Shown here: in pieces, positions 1-7,100 of the stretch
Layout: each line of letters starts with the position of its first letter
Position numbering within the stretch: the first letter of the stretch is position 1
NCBI GenBank assembly: GCA_028279995.1
Contig: JANQMQ010000210.1
Location: 1-9,476, forward strand
Reading direction: 5' to 3'
Source: Candidatus Phaeomarinibacter sp.
Lineage (GTDB): Bacteria; Pseudomonadota; Alphaproteobacteria; CGMCC-115125
Length of the DNA: 9,476 nt
Notes under the pieces: model-generated
The model's database searches: none
Told to the model about the DNA's origin: nothing
The model's input: the letters and a program-made list of their open reading frames with translations, nothing else
Position numbers and translations under genes: made by a program

Positions 1-113
1 GCCTTGATGGCATGGGTCCCGAGATCAGGCGCCGTGACACCGGACAATTCGCCCTGAAACCCACCCATGGGCGTGCGCTTGGCACCAACAATGACGACCG
101 GATCTTTTTCCAT
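1..113 (-). CDS. Thiolase family protein (acetyl-CoA C-acyltransferase), N-terminal fragment
   Basis: Reading leftwards from an ATG at 113-111, the minus strand encodes 37 codons beginning MEKDPVVIVGAKRTPMGGFQ and stays open to the window edge. The VVIVGAKRTPMGGFQGEL stretch followed by a T-A-P-D-L-G segment is the usual N-terminus of the thiolase superfamily: the first beta strand plus the R-T-P-x-G-x-F-x-G loop. Family members condense two acetyl-CoA to acetoacetyl-CoA, or cleave 3-ketoacyl-CoA in beta-oxidation. The fragment cannot tell these apart, because the active-site Cys, His and second Cys lie outside the window. A purine-rich AGAAGAG (121-127) sits upstream of the ATG and supports this start. 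It is the last visible gene of the minus-strand block, 62 bp after the kinase stop, so co-transcription is likely. The family call is firm; substrate and length are unknown. Confidence 0.85.
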   Translation of the reverse strand, partial: MEKDPVVIVGAKRTPMGGFQGELSGVTAPDLGTHAIK

Positions 114-139
114 GGGATATCTCTTCTGTCTGTGGTGAT

Positions 140-152
140 CCGCCTGAGGCGG
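140..152 (-). other. Short intercistronic hairpin between kinase and thiolase genes
   Basis: On the minus strand the sequence reads CCGCC-TCA-GGCGG, a perfect 5-bp GC stem with a 3-nt loop. It lies about 23 nt after the kinase stop and just upstream of the thiolase ribosome-binding region. No run of U follows on either strand, so it is not a convincing intrinsic terminator. It could be an mRNA processing or stabilising element, or chance in GC-rich DNA. Confidence 0.35.
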
Positions 153-175
153 TAAATGGCTGTTTGGGCGCGGTT

Positions 176-1021
176 TTAGCGTATGGGGCGGTTGATTGAA
201 AACGTAAAGCTGTCATCCCGGTCAATCAGCACATGGGCCCGGTCGGGCATGTTGTCCCAGATTTCCAGCGTCAGCCGCTCATAATGCGCCACAAAGCGGC
301 GAATGGCAGCCTCATCCATTGTCGGCTTGTCTGGCTCGGCAGCGGCTAGTCTGGCCTCCTGCCTGATGCGCGACTGCACAACACTCTCAATGCCCGGCAC
401 ACGGATCAGAACAAGCGGATCGAGATCACACCAGCGCGGCCAGTAACCCTCCTCCAGCTCAGCCTGCCACCATCGCCGCCAGACACCGTTGGCATCTTCT
501 TCAGCCTCCAGCGCGTTGATCGGGTCCTGCGGATCATCTTGCGCCAGCGGGTGCGCGCCGACGCACCAGCCTTCAAACAGTAGAATGTCAGGTCGCCCTA
601 AATACCGGGCCCAATCGCTCTCCGGCAGCCGGTCATCATCCAGCTTCGAGAACACCGGCAAATGTGTTTCATCATCCACATCCGCTGATGCAAGTGTCTC
701 AACAGTCCGGGCATAGAGACCCATGTCATGTGTTCCCGGCACCCCCCGCGTCATGCAAAGCGGGTGAACCGTCTCGGATAAACTCTTGCGGTCAGAGTGC
801 GGCAGATAGAAGTCATCAAGCGACAGGGTCAACGCACGTTTGCCATGGCGCTCGAGCTCGGTCTCAAGCGCATGCGACAGCGTCGTTTTCCCTGAGCCCT
901 GAGCGCCACATATGCCGGCAACAACAAGACCGGATGGCGATGGTGATGCCGTCAGAAGCCGTTCGGCAAGCTCGGGCAGCAGAGCAACAAGGCTCGGGTC
1001 AATCTGCGACGAAACTGTCAC
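176..1021 (-). CDS. P-loop kinase of the D-glycerate 3-kinase / YggC type
   Basis: A 281-residue cytosolic ATP-dependent kinase. Visible motifs, numbered from the chosen GTG start: Walker A GAQGSGKTT at about 39-47, an S-L-D-D-F-Y segment at 67-72, R-G-V-P-G-T-H-D at 92-99, F-E-G-W-C-V-G at 149-155, and a C-terminal R-F-x-x-H-Y-E-R-L-T at 242-251. This set is that of the plant GLYK/yeast Tda10/bacterial YggC-like branch of the phosphoribulokinase/uridine kinase fold. Characterised plant members phosphorylate D-glycerate to 3-phosphoglycerate; many bacterial ones are annotated only as kinase-like. The GTG at 1021 overlaps the preceding MAPEG stop as GTGA, a classic coupled arrangement, and is preferred. 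An in-frame ATG at 1048 would add nine residues (MCGGISDRR) and give a 31-bp overlap; neither start has a strong ribosome-binding site. Family confident, substrate inferred. Confidence 0.85.
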   Translation of the reverse strand: MTVSSQIDPSLVALLPELAERLLTASPSPSGLVVAGICGAQGSGKTTLSHALETELERHGKRALTLSLDDFYLPHSDRKSLSETVHPLCMTRGVPGTHDMGLYARTVETLASADVDDETHLPVFSKLDDDRLPESDWARYLGRPDILLFEGWCVGAHPLAQDDPQDPINALEAEEDANGVWRRWWQAELEEGYWPRWCDLDPLVLIRVPGIESVVQSRIRQEARLAAAEPDKPTMDEAAIRRFVAHYERLTLEIWDNMPDRAHVLIDRDDSFTFSINRPIR

Positions 1022-1410
1022 GCGACGGTCTGATATGCCGCCACACACATGGCAATGCCCGCACCATACGTTCCAAGCGCGCCGAGAGCCTTGAGCACAT
1101 GCGGCTTTTCAAGGGTCTTGCAGGTGAGGAAACCAATGACCGTGAGATACCGGCTCACCGCCGCCACAATCATCGCCCAGCCAACCCATGCTGCAATTTC
1201 CTGTGTCCCCAGATAAAGCATGAGGATCGCTAGGATCGGCACAAACTCGGTCGCGTTGCCGTGCGCGCGCACTGCCTTGTTAAGACCGCTTGTAGGGTCG
1301 TCTTGAATACCGGTGATGACATTCGTCCGCCCACGCTGGATCGACACCCAGAAGCCGAGCACAAATATCAAAAGCGCCATCGCGACAACGCACAGAACAG
1401 CAGTAGTCAT
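1018..1410 (-). CDS. MAPEG family membrane protein, YecN-like (COG3788 type)
   Basis: A 130-residue integral membrane protein with about four hydrophobic segments (roughly residues 3-23, 55-68, 72-95 and 106-127). The hallmark is R-A-H-G-N-A-T-E-F-V-P-I at 48-59, with Arg48, His50, Asn52, Glu55 and Pro58. This matches the MAPEG signature (membrane-associated proteins in eicosanoid and glutathione metabolism) at the end of the first cytosolic loop. Length and motif fit the bacterial YecN-like subgroup, described as relatives of microsomal glutathione S-transferase, usually without an assigned substrate. Glutathione transferase or peroxidase activity is therefore only a possibility. The ATG at 1410-1408 is preceded by GGGAGG with 6-nt spacing, the best ribosome-binding site in the window. 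The stop overlaps the GTG start of the kinase gene by 4 bp, which suggests the two are made together. Confidence 0.88.
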   Translation of the reverse strand: MTTAVLCVVAMALLIFVLGFWVSIQRGRTNVITGIQDDPTSGLNKAVRAHGNATEFVPILAILMLYLGTQEIAAWVGWAMIVAAVSRYLTVIGFLTCKTLEKPHVLKALGALGTYGAGIAMCVAAYQTVA

Positions 1411-1416
1411 GTGAAA

Positions 1417-1422
1417 CCTCCC
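1417..1422 (-). promoter_or_regulatory. Ribosome-binding site of the MAPEG gene
   Basis: The minus strand reads GGGAGG, then six bases, then ATG. The close match to the anti-Shine-Dalgarno sequence fixes the MAPEG start. It suggests this reading frame initiates strongly and may drive coupled translation of the kinase downstream, which lacks a clear site of its own. Confidence 0.75.
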
Positions 1423-1432
1423 TATATGGCTG

Positions 1433-1447
1433 CCCGGTTGCTCCGGG
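1433..1447 (-). other. Short hairpin between glutamate dehydrogenase and MAPEG genes
   Basis: The minus strand reads CCCGG-AGCAA-CCGGG, a 5-bp GC stem with a 5-nt loop. It lies about 49 nt after the dehydrogenase stop and about 10 nt before the MAPEG ribosome-binding site. No U-tract follows, so termination is not supported. One arm can also pair with CCGGTTG/CAACCGG at 1485-1491, an alternative long-range fold. The rest of the 85-bp gap (1411-1495) shows no ORF and no convincing promoter. Confidence 0.3.
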
Positions 1448-1495
1448 TCATGTCATGAACATCACCATATACGAAGTATCTGTCCAACCGGATTC

Positions 1496-2740
1496 CTACT
1501 CGTTGAACAGCCGCCGCGTTCCCATGGATTCAATCGCCTCGGCAATGCGTGACACGGCAATGCGATAGGCTGCAGACCGCAGATCAGTCTTATCCTCAGC
1601 AGCACGCCGAGCCACCGCAGTAGCCATCTCCGCCATCCGCTGATCAAGGTCGGCAAACACCTTCTCCCGGCTCATCTGCTCGCCAGATCGATTCTGCACC
1701 CACTCGAGATAGGAAACGCTGACACCGCCCGAGTTGGCCAGAATGTCAGGCACCACATGCACGCCACGTTCTGTCAGCCGGTCCGCACCATGAACCGTGC
1801 AGGCCTGGTTGGAGACCTCCACCACAACCTTCGCCGCCACATCATCGGCATTGGTGTCGTCAATCCAGCCGCCAAGCGCAGCGGGCACCAGAATATCAAC
1901 GTCGAGCTTACGCAGATCATTGCCCGGCACAGCATCAGCAAAGCCCTTGAGCCCGCGATGCTGTGCCTTGTAAGCCTCAGCTTCACTCGGATCAAATCCG
2001 TCTGGCGAATAGACCGCACTGCTGGAATCAGACACCGCAACAATCCTGAAGCCGGCCTCATGCATATCGCGCGCAAACTGTGCACCTGCATTGCCGAAAC
2101 CTTGAATCGCGATGGTCGCGCCATCCGCCAGCTTGAGATGATCCGTCAATGCCAGCACGACCTTGGCCGCACCGCGCCCCGTGGCCTCGGCACGTCCGGC
2201 GATCCCGCCCAGCACGATGGGCTTCCCCGTGATGCTGGCTGTCTGTGCTGTGCCTTCAAGAGCCGCAAGCTCATCCGCCATCCACGCCAGAACAGTTCCA
2301 TTTGTGTTGACGTCCGGCGCTGGCACATCACGCCCGGCGCCAAGGTCATGACGCAGCGCCCGCACATAACCGCGCGCAACACGCTCAAGCTCGTGACGGC
2401 TCAACAGACCCGGATCGACAGCAACACCGCCTTTGCCGCCGCCAAATGGCAGTCCGGCAAGCGCCGTCTTGAACGTCATCAGGAAGGCCAGCGTGTTGAC
2501 CTCATCCGCATCGACGGATGGATGAAACCGAATACCGCCCTTGGCCGGACCCAGTGCGTTGGAGTGAATCGTACGCCATGCGGAGAACGTCTTGAGAGAC
2601 CCATCTCCCATCCGCACATTGATGCTGGCGGCAACCGACCGGGTGGGATGTCGCAACACCTCTCGCACATCATCATTGAGGTTCAGCGCGTCAGCGGCGC
2701 GTTCAAGGAAGGTGCAGACGTCGAGAGTAGATGCAGACAT
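1496..2740 (-). CDS. Glutamate dehydrogenase (Glu/Leu/Phe/Val dehydrogenase family)
   Basis: A 414-residue soluble enzyme, the usual length of the small hexameric class, that interconverts glutamate with 2-oxoglutarate plus ammonia. The substrate domain carries GPAKGGIRFHP (64-74), FKTA (90-93), PFGGGKGGV (98-106) and DVPAPDVNTNG (138-148). By family alignment Lys67, Lys91, Lys103 and Asp143 are the substrate and catalytic residues. The Rossmann motif is GFGNAG (214-219), and Asp238 ends the second strand, favouring NAD over NADP. Near the C-terminus comes ANSGGVSVSYLEWVQN (335-350). Lys67 and Ser343 correspond to the pair that reads the glutamate side-chain carboxylate, so glutamate is preferred over leucine or phenylalanine. 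Oddly, the usual E-G-A-N-G-P-T-T motif is replaced by E-V-S-N-Q-A-C-T (308-315). The ATG has GGAG (2749-2752) 8 nt upstream. It is the first gene of the minus-strand block. Confidence 0.93.
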   Translation of the reverse strand: MSASTLDVCTFLERAADALNLNDDVREVLRHPTRSVAASINVRMGDGSLKTFSAWRTIHSNALGPAKGGIRFHPSVDADEVNTLAFLMTFKTALAGLPFGGGKGGVAVDPGLLSRHELERVARGYVRALRHDLGAGRDVPAPDVNTNGTVLAWMADELAALEGTAQTASITGKPIVLGGIAGRAEATGRGAAKVVLALTDHLKLADGATIAIQGFGNAGAQFARDMHEAGFRIVAVSDSSSAVYSPDGFDPSEAEAYKAQHRGLKGFADAVPGNDLRKLDVDILVPAALGGWIDDTNADDVAAKVVVEVSNQACTVHGADRLTERGVHVVPDILANSGGVSVSYLEWVQNRSGEQMSREKVFADLDQRMAEMATAVARRAAEDKTDLRSAAYRIAVSRIAEAIESMGTRRLFNE

Positions 2741-2971
2741 TTCGTTTTCTCCGGCCTATCGGCTCTTTATTGCGGGCACGAAGCGTCCATATAGGGAGTG
2801 CCCCCGCATCAGCCACTCACAAGAAATTGTCATTTTCCCATTTTTGCGCTGGTGGCCTAGGATAATGCCTTACATCTGTACCAGACGCCCGTGCGAGGCA
2901 GGCGCGGTAAACAGCATTCAGGCCATGCTGGTCTCAAGCGGATTGGTTCTTTCCCAGTTGGATTTTCTCAC
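2741..2971. promoter_or_regulatory. Divergent intergenic region (dehydrogenase block / RND pump)
   Basis: These roughly 230 bp separate two divergent gene starts and must hold promoters for both directions. Seen directly: a GATAAT (2861-2866, plus strand) resembling a -10 box but with no convincing -35 at 16-18 bp; a small palindrome TACA-TC-TGTA (2871-2880) just downstream of it, the kind of half-sites used by TetR-like or MarR-like repressors; and a CCATATAGG block (2787-2795) that reads TATATG on the minus strand. No regulator gene is adjacent. Exact promoters cannot be assigned by eye, and no credible coding sequence was found here. Confidence 0.4.
2771..2808 (-). repeat. Imperfect inverted repeat in the glutamate dehydrogenase leader
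   Basis: TGCGGGCAC (2771-2779) and GTGCCCCCGCA (2798-2808) are reverse complements apart from two extra C in the second arm. The 18-nt spacer contains CCATATAGG, itself near-palindromic. It lies 31-68 bp upstream of the dehydrogenase ATG, so it could be an operator or a 5'-leader stem. No regulator can be named from the sequence. Confidence 0.4.
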
Positions 2972-4108
2972 ATGCGTTCGCAGCTCAGAATACGCCCCAT
3001 GAGACATGCTCTGGAGCAGGCGCTTGCGTGGCTGCTGCCATTGGCAGCAGCACTTGCCCTCATGTCACCCGCCGCCGCGCAGGGTCGGGGCGGCCCGGTA
3101 CAGGTTTTTGTGCAGCAGGCAAAGTCCGGCGAGTTTGTGGACCGCATAGAAGCCATAGGAACATTACGGGCAAATGAGACCGTCGAGATTACAGCGACAG
3201 TCACCGACACGGTGACTGGTCTCTATTTTGACGATGGAGCCCGCGTCGCCGAGGGCGACACGCTCCTGACCATGGCCGATGGCGAAGAGCGTGCCCTCCT
3301 GGAAGAAGAGAATGCAGCCGCTAATGAAGCCCGCCGTCAGCTCAACCGGGCGCAGAGCCTTGTCGGCCAGGGCACTATTTCGCGCTCCGTCCTCGATGAG
3401 CGCCGCCGCAGCTATGAAACCGCCGTCGCGCGCCGTCGCGCCCTGCAGTCACGCCTCGCTGATCGCGTGATTACAGCACCGTTCGATGGCGTCGTCGGTC
3501 TGCGCCGCATCTCCGTCGGCGCGCTGGTGACACCGGGAGACGTCATTACCCGCATCCACGACGACAGTGTCATGAAGCTCGATTTCTCGGTGCCCTCAGC
3601 CTTCCTCGCTGCCCTTGCACCAGGCATTGCGATACAGGCAGAAGCTCGCGCCCTGGATGGGATGCAGTTCAATGGCGAGATATCCAGTCTCGACAATGAA
3701 ATCGATCCGGTCACCCGCTCCCTGATCGTGCGCGCTGTCCTGCCAAACGAAGACGGACTATTGCGCCCCGGCCTGCTGATGAGTGTCGAGCTTCTCAAGA
3801 ACCCGCGCACGGCCACCATCATTCCCGAAGAAGCTCTGCTGCCCATCGCCCGCGATACATATGTGTTTGTCGCGGTTGACGGCGAAGAGGGCACGATCGC
3901 GGAACGCCGCCGGATCGTTCCCGGTGCCCGTCGGCCTGGCGAAGTCGAGGTGCTGGAAGGTCTCGCTCCAGGGGAACGGGTCGTAACCCACGGCGCCATG
4001 CGTCTGCGGCCCGGTCAGGCCATCATCGTGCGCGCCGAAGCCAAAGACAACGAGACGTTGGAAGATCTCCTCGGTGAGGACGCCGCAACCAAGAGCCTGG
4101 GTGGCTGA
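2972..4108 (+). CDS. RND efflux pump periplasmic adaptor (membrane fusion protein)
   Basis: A 378-residue exported adaptor that links the inner-membrane permease to an outer-membrane channel. From the chosen ATG: Arg-rich n-region, hydrophobic core (about 18-32) and a likely signal peptidase I site after P-A-A-A (residue 36, before Q-G); there is no lipobox cysteine. Then the first lipoyl half-motif (about 68-102), an alpha-helical hairpin rich in Glu, Arg and Ala (105-165), the second lipoyl half with T-A-P-F-D-G-V-V-G (168-176), a beta-barrel domain (200-275) and a membrane-proximal domain (280-352). This order is standard for HlyD/MexH-type adaptors. The start is uncertain: ATG at 2972 or 2999 both leave a good signal peptide, and neither has a clear ribosome-binding site; a GTG at 2891 would bury it. 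The gene lies 54 bp upstream of its permease on the same strand, clearly an operon. Confidence 0.9.
   Translation: MRSQLRIRPMRHALEQALAWLLPLAAALALMSPAAAQGRGGPVQVFVQQAKSGEFVDRIEAIGTLRANETVEITATVTDTVTGLYFDDGARVAEGDTLLTMADGEERALLEEENAAANEARRQLNRAQSLVGQGTISRSVLDERRRSYETAVARRRALQSRLADRVITAPFDGVVGLRRISVGALVTPGDVITRIHDDSVMKLDFSVPSAFLAALAPGIAIQAEARALDGMQFNGEISSLDNEIDPVTRSLIVRAVLPNEDGLLRPGLLMSVELLKNPRTATIIPEEALLPIARDTYVFVAVDGEEGTIAERRRIVPGARRPGEVEVLEGLAPGERVVTHGAMRLRPGQAIIVRAEAKDNETLEDLLGEDAATKSLGG
3031..3051 (+). repeat. Near-perfect palindrome in the adaptor's signal-peptide coding region
   Basis: Two 10-bp arms, GCTGCTGCCA (3031-3040) and TGGCAGCAGC (3042-3051), are exact reverse complements around a single T. 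In RNA this folds as a 9-bp GC-rich stem with an AUU loop. It encodes part of the signal-peptide core (L-L-P-L-A-A-A). It may be a by-product of Leu CTG and Ala GCA codons lying side by side, or it may damp translation early in the message. Confidence 0.55.
3421..3440 (+). repeat. 10-bp tandem duplication inside the adaptor gene
   Basis: The decamer CGCCGTCGCG occurs twice in immediate succession within the coiled-coil coding part. Ten is not a multiple of three, so the two copies are read in different frames (A-V-A-R-R-R-A). Gain or loss of a copy by slippage would frameshift the gene. The frame is intact here. Confidence 0.5.
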
Positions 4109-4123
4109 CACACATCCTGACCA

Positions 4124-4150
4124 CCACATAGATCGCCCCCACATAGATCG
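4124..4150 (+). repeat. Two direct 12-bp repeats between adaptor and permease genes
   Basis: CCACATAGATCG occurs at 4124-4135 and again at 4139-4150, separated by CCC, giving a 15-bp period. Together they fill half of the 54-bp gap between adaptor stop and permease start and end directly at the permease ribosome-binding site. Most simply this is a small tandem duplication; a binding site or a spacing device for translation is possible but unsupported. Confidence 0.6.
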
Positions 4151-4154
4151 AAGG
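4150..4154 (+). promoter_or_regulatory. Ribosome-binding site of the RND permease gene
   Basis: GAAGG lies 8 nt before the ATG at 4163 and abuts the second 12-bp repeat. It supports the permease start, which also matches the usual M-F-L-S-D-I-S-V-x-R-P-V opening of this family. Confidence 0.65.
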
Positions 4155-4162
4155 TACAGCAC

Positions 4163-7100
4163 ATGTTTCTGTCCGACATTTCAGTAACCCGGCCTGTGGT
4201 GGCGATGGTGCTGGCCATGCTGCTTGTTGTCTTCGGCATTGTATCCTTTACCCAGCTTCCTTTGCGGCAATACCCGGACATTGACCCACCGGTCGTATCT
4301 GTTGAAACAAGCTATCCAGGAGCCGCTGCCAGCGTCGTCGAAGCGCGCATCACCGAGCTTGTCGAAGAACGCATCTCCGGCATCGAAGGCATCGACTTCA
4401 TTGAAAGCCAAAGCCGCGACGGCAGGAGCGATGTGACCATACGCTTCAAGACCGGCCGGGATGTGGACGCTGCAGCCAACGACGTGCGTGACCGCGTCTC
4501 CCGCATCGCCGACAACCTGCCGGAAGAAGCTGACCCACCGGAAATCCAGAAAGTGGATTCCAACGAGCGCGTCATAATGTGGCTCAACCTGACATCGAGC
4601 CGCTTGAACGTTCCAGAACTGACAGACTACGCGGAACGCTACCTGGTTGACCGCTTCTCTGTGCTCCCCGGGGTTGCCCGCGTGCGTGTTGGTGGCGCAC
4701 AAAGCTATGCGATGCGCATCTGGCTGGACCGGTTGCAGATGGCCGCACGCGGCCTGACGGCAAACGATGTTGAACAGGCGCTGCGGGCGGAGAACGTGGA
4801 ACTTCCCGCCGGCGCGGTTGAGAGCGTCGAGCGGCAATTTACCGTCCGCGTTGCACGCGCTTTCTCAAGCGCGGAGGACTTCGAGCAACTCGTACTCGCG
4901 CAGGGGGATGATGGATATCTTCTGCGCCTTGGAGATATCGCCCGCGTTGAACGCGCTCCGGCGGAAGATCGCAGCTTCTTCCGTGGCAATACAGTGCCAC
5001 AGGTCGGCATCGGCATCGTCAAGCAATCAGTCGCGAATACAGTCGAGGTTGCCCGTGCCGCGAAGGACGAAGCTGAACGACTGAGACCGACGCTGCCTGA
5101 CGGCATGTCGATAGAGCAAAGCTTCGATACGTCCATTTTCATCGAAAGCGCCATCAACGAGGTCTACAAGACCCTCGCCATTGCCATGGGACTGGTGATC
5201 CTTGTGATCCTGGCCTTCCTTGGAAATCTGCGCGCCATGCTGGTGCCCGCGGTAACAGTGCCGATCTCCATCGTGGCGTCTTTCACCCTGCTGCTGATTC
5301 TTGGCTTCTCGGTCAATCTGCTGACCCTGCTCGCCCTCGTGCTTGCCATTGGTCTTGTGGTCGATGACAGCATCGTGGTGCTGGAGAACATCCAACGGCG
5401 CATGGACGAAATGGGTGAAACAGCGCTCGTAGCAGCCTTTGAAGGCACCCGCCAGGTAGGCTTCGCCGTGCTTGCCACAACCGCTGTCTTGATCTCCGTG
5501 TTTGTCCCCATCTCCTTCACTGAAGGAAACATTGGCCGCCTGTTCACGGAGTTTGCACTCGCAATGGCATCAGCCGTGGCGATCTCAAGCCTTGTGGCCC
5601 TGACGGTCTCACCAATGATCGCCTCCAAGATCCTCACGCCACGCGACGACACCAATCGCGTATCAAAGGCCATCAGCACCGGACTGGACAGGGCCCGTGA
5701 AACCTATGGACGCATCCTTGAGTGGGCCTTGGGTCATGCCCTTGTGGTTGTCGCAGTCTTTGCCGCTTTGTTGGCGGGAACATTGGCTCTGCTGAACACG
5801 CTGGAGCAGGAATACTCGCCGGCCGAAGACCAGGGGGCAGTCTTTCTCATTGTCAGCGGTCCGGAGGGTGCGACCCACGCCTATATGCGTGAATACATGG
5901 ACGAGATCGAAGCGCGCATGATGCCGCTTGTCGATGATCGTGAAATCAATCGCTTGCTGGTTCGCAGCCCCAGCGCCTTCGGCAACACGGAGGTTTACAA
6001 CACCGGCATTGTGATCGTGATCCTCAACGACTGGGGCGAACGCCGCGATGCATTCACCATCATGAACGACGTGCGCCAGCGCCTTGGCGATCTGCCCGGT
6101 GTCCGCGCCTTCCCCATCATGCGGCGTGGTTTTGGCGGCGGCACGGAAAAGCCGGTGCAGTTTGTGATCGGCGGAGGCACCTATGCGGAGCTAGCCGAGT
6201 GGCGCGACATCGTTCTGGCTGAATTGGAAACCAACAACCCGGGCCTAGAAGGCATTGACTGGGACTACAAGGAGACACAGCCGCAGCTGGAAGTGGACGT
6301 CGACTATGACCGCGCAGCTGAACTCGGTGTGACGATTTCAAACATTGGGCGCACACTGGAAACCATGCTTGGGTCACGCCGGGTAACAACCTACATCGAG
6401 AACGGCGAAGAGTATGACGTCATCCTCGAAGGCGAGCGGGAAAGCCAGCGCACCCCGACGGACCTGACAAACATCTATGTGCGGTCAGACCGGTCCAATC
6501 AGCTCATCCCCTTGTCGAATCTGGTGACATTGAGCGAGCTTGCGGATTCAACAGTCCTCAACCGCTACAACCGCGTACGGGCGATCACCCTTGAAGCCAA
6601 CCTGGCGGATGGGTTGAGCCTCGGGGAAGCCCTCGATCATCTAAATGCCATCGTGGACGACAAGCTCCCGGAAACAGTCGTGGTGGATTACAAGGGCGAG
6701 TCCCGCGACTACTTCACCGCCGGCAGCGCCCTGTTGTTCGTCTTCGGGCTCGGCATCGCAGTGGTCTTCCTCGTCCTAGCAGCTCAGTTCGAGAGCTTCG
6801 TGCACCCGCTCGTCATCATGCTGACTGTACCAATTGTCATCGGCGGTGGGCTGCTTGGCCTGTGGGTCACGGGCTCAACCCTGAACCTCTACAGCCAGAT
6901 CGGGCTCATCATGCTGGTAGGCCTTGCAGCCAAGAACGGCATTCTCATTGTTGAGTTTGCCAACCAGCTGCGCGATCAGGGCATCGAGTTCAGCGAGGCT
7001 CTGCGTGAGGCCTGCCTCACCCGCTTCCGGCCCATCGTGATGACGGGCATCACAACAGCCGCAGGCGCCATTCCGCTCATTCTTGCGTCAGGCGCCGGCG

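Noticed and set aside
140..152. Hairpin after the kinase gene as an intrinsic terminator
   Set aside because: Only a 5-bp stem and no U-tract on either strand; the thiolase gene with its own ribosome-binding region follows at once.
1418..1429. CTCCCTATATGG here and, on the opposite strand, at 2787-2798, both in intergenic DNA
   Set aside because: A few exact 12-mer matches are expected by chance in a window this size. The two copies sit in opposite orientation relative to their genes, and one is largely a ribosome-binding site.
1468..1480. TATACGAAGT, resembling one arm of a loxP-type recombination site
   Set aside because: Only ten bases match, there is no second arm at the proper spacing and no recombinase gene nearby, so chance is sufficient.
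1757..2794. A 345-codon open frame on the plus strand opposite glutamate dehydrogenase
   Set aside because: It is the antisense shadow of a strongly supported gene in GC-rich DNA. It is rich in Arg, His and Cys, has no family resemblance, and no ribosome-binding site was seen.
2891..2971. GTG-initiated extension of the RND adaptor
   Set aside because: It would place about 27 polar residues ahead of an obvious signal peptide, and no ribosome-binding site supports it.
4181..4837. A 218-codon minus-strand frame opposite the RND permease, with several other long antisense frames along the permease
   Set aside because: Low-complexity composition typical of reverse-strand reading of codon-biased DNA. 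The sense gene is complete with all expected motifs.
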